Source: Chloroflexota bacterium
GTDB lineage: Bacteria > Chloroflexota > Dehalococcoidia > Dehalococcoidales > RBG-16-60-22
Direction: 5' to 3'
NCBI GenBank assembly: GCA_016190695.1
Contig: JACPQC010000034.1
Span: 1 to 64,000 of the forward strand
DNA length: 64,000 bases
Position numbers and translations under genes: made by a program. The notes beneath the pieces are model-generated. The model ran no database searches, was not told the origin of the DNA, and saw only the letters and a program-made list of their open reading frames with translations. This document shows, one piece after another, positions 63,013 to 64,000 of the stretch; position 1 is the first letter of the stretch; every line of letters begins with the position of its first letter.

Positions 63013-63633
63013 TCAACCGGTTTGCAAAGAATCCAGGTGAGAGACGTCGTTGAGCAGGGTCAGCACGCCGCCATTGCGGTGGGTCTCCAGGATGCTCAAA
63101 GAGGCGAACCCGATGCGCATCTGCCTCCAGTGATGAAGCTCCAGGCCAAGCAGGTGACAGAGAAGCAGGCGCACCGTGCCGCTGTGGGCGACAACGAGCA
63201 CCGTTTCCTCGGGGGTGTGCTTCTCCAGCCTGCTGCCGAACCTGACCACCCTGCTGCTGAACTCCTCGATGCTTTCTCCTTCGGGGAAATTCGTCTTAAT
63301 GTCCCAGTTCGCCCAGAGCTTTACCAGGTCGGGGAAGCGCTCGCTTATCTCGTTATAAGTCAGCCCTTCAACAAGGCCGAAGTCGATCTCGTTAAGCTCG
63401 GGGCAGGTGGTCATCTCCAGGTTGTGCGCGGAAGCGATAGCGGCCGCAGTTACCTTTGCACGGACAAGATTGCTGGCGTATACCGCGTCTATCCTGTGCG
63501 AAGCCAGGCGCTCCCCCAGCCGTTCCGCCTGCCTCAACCCGGCGCTGCTCAACTCAACGTCTGTCCGCCCCCAGAACCGCTCCCCGCTGTTGAGCCTGGT
63601 ATCTCCATGTCTCACTAAAAGTAATCTGGTCAC
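63013..63633 (-). CDS. cobC: Histidine phosphatase, probable alpha-ribazole phosphatase
   Basis: LLLVRHGDTRLNSGERFWGRTDVELSSAGLRQAERLGERL; between cobS and cobU. Confidence 0.8.
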   Translation of the reverse strand: MTRLLLVRHGDTRLNSGERFWGRTDVELSSAGLRQAERLGERLASHRIDAVYASNLVRAKVTAAAIASAHNLEMTTCPELNEIDFGLVEGLTYNEISERFPDLVKLWANWDIKTNFPEGESIEEFSSRVVRFGSRLEKHTPEETVLVVAHSGTVRLLLCHLLGLELHHWRQMRIGFASLSILETHRNGGVLTLLNDVSHLDSLQTG

Positions 63634-63643
63634 CCTCTCCCCC

Positions 63644-64000
63644 TCACTGAGCCAGCCCCCGGTGGGCCAGCAGTATGATCACTACCAGGACAGTTATCTC
63701 GGCTATCTCGTTTATCGCCCCGTAGGTATCTCCGGTCAGGCCGGACAGCTTGCGCTTGAGATAGCTGGCCACTGCCACGATGACGACCCATGCGGCGACC
63801 AGGGCAAAAAGGCTGCTCAGCCCCAGCGCCGGCCACAACGCCAGCGCCACCGCGACCGTTATCAACGTGGCGATGACAAAGCCCGGCCAGCCGGCACCCT
63901 CTTTGAAGGCCTTGCCCATGCCCGATGGCCGGGCATACGGGTAGGCGAAAACGGCATAGGTCATGCCCCAGCGGCTGACGGTAGCCATCAGCACCAGGCT
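63644..64000 (-). CDS. cobS: Adenosylcobinamide-GDP ribazoletransferase, truncated by window edge
   Basis: WGMTYAVFAYPYARPSGMGKAF; LTGDTYGAINEIAEITVLVVIIL. Confidence 0.85.
   Translation of the reverse strand, partial: SLVLMATVSRWGMTYAVFAYPYARPSGMGKAFKEGAGWPGFVIATLITVAVALALWPALGLSSLFALVAAWVVIVAVASYLKRKLSGLTGDTYGAINEIAEITVLVVIILLAHRGLAQ

Overview
GC-rich, densely coded bacterial window. Gene content is compatible with an anaerobic or microaerophilic Chloroflexota/Dehalococcoidia-like genome, but that taxonomic placement is inference only. Main blocks: (1) 1-6.5 kb: thiol/redox genes (DUF2769-like, P460-like cytochrome, DsrE-like, thioredoxin-like, Crp/Fnr regulator, deiodinase-like protein, GrdB-like protein, lgt). 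(2) 6.5-12.3 kb: a minus-strand metal-resistance operon (ArsR regulator - HMA/MerP-like lipoprotein - merA - CPxC membrane protein - lipoprotein - P1B-type ATPase). (3) 12.5-18.5 kb: an IS1182-like transposase fragment joined to an N-terminally truncated UbiD gene, then a molybdopterin dehydrogenase and a vapB/vapC remnant. (4) 18.5-30 kb: lepA, hemW, tRNA-Glu, HIT protein, cupredoxin/beta-propeller protein, ppdK and an MFS transporter. (5) 30.8-41.5 kb: a two-component system next to a ferredoxin/NrfD/cytochrome c/fused-flavoprotein electron-transfer module. (6) 41.5-44.6 kb: a pantothenate operon preceded by a candidate pan-motif RNA. (7) 46-51 kb: orphan TRAP/TAXI solute-binding lipoproteins. 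(8) 51-64 kb: a tubulin/FtsZ-like protein, glycolytic genes, pth, ligA and cobUCS. The most striking observation is that three unrelated genes within about 9 kb are each split by a single in-frame TGA at the redox or metal-binding cysteine position: deiodinase-like (TGA 3088-3090), GrdB-like (4906-4908) and HMA/MerP-like (minus strand, 11732-11730). Each TGA is followed by a hairpin with bacterial-SECIS-like geometry, so I read all three as selenoproteins that the ORF track has broken. The third would give a UxxC metal-binding motif in a mercury operon.
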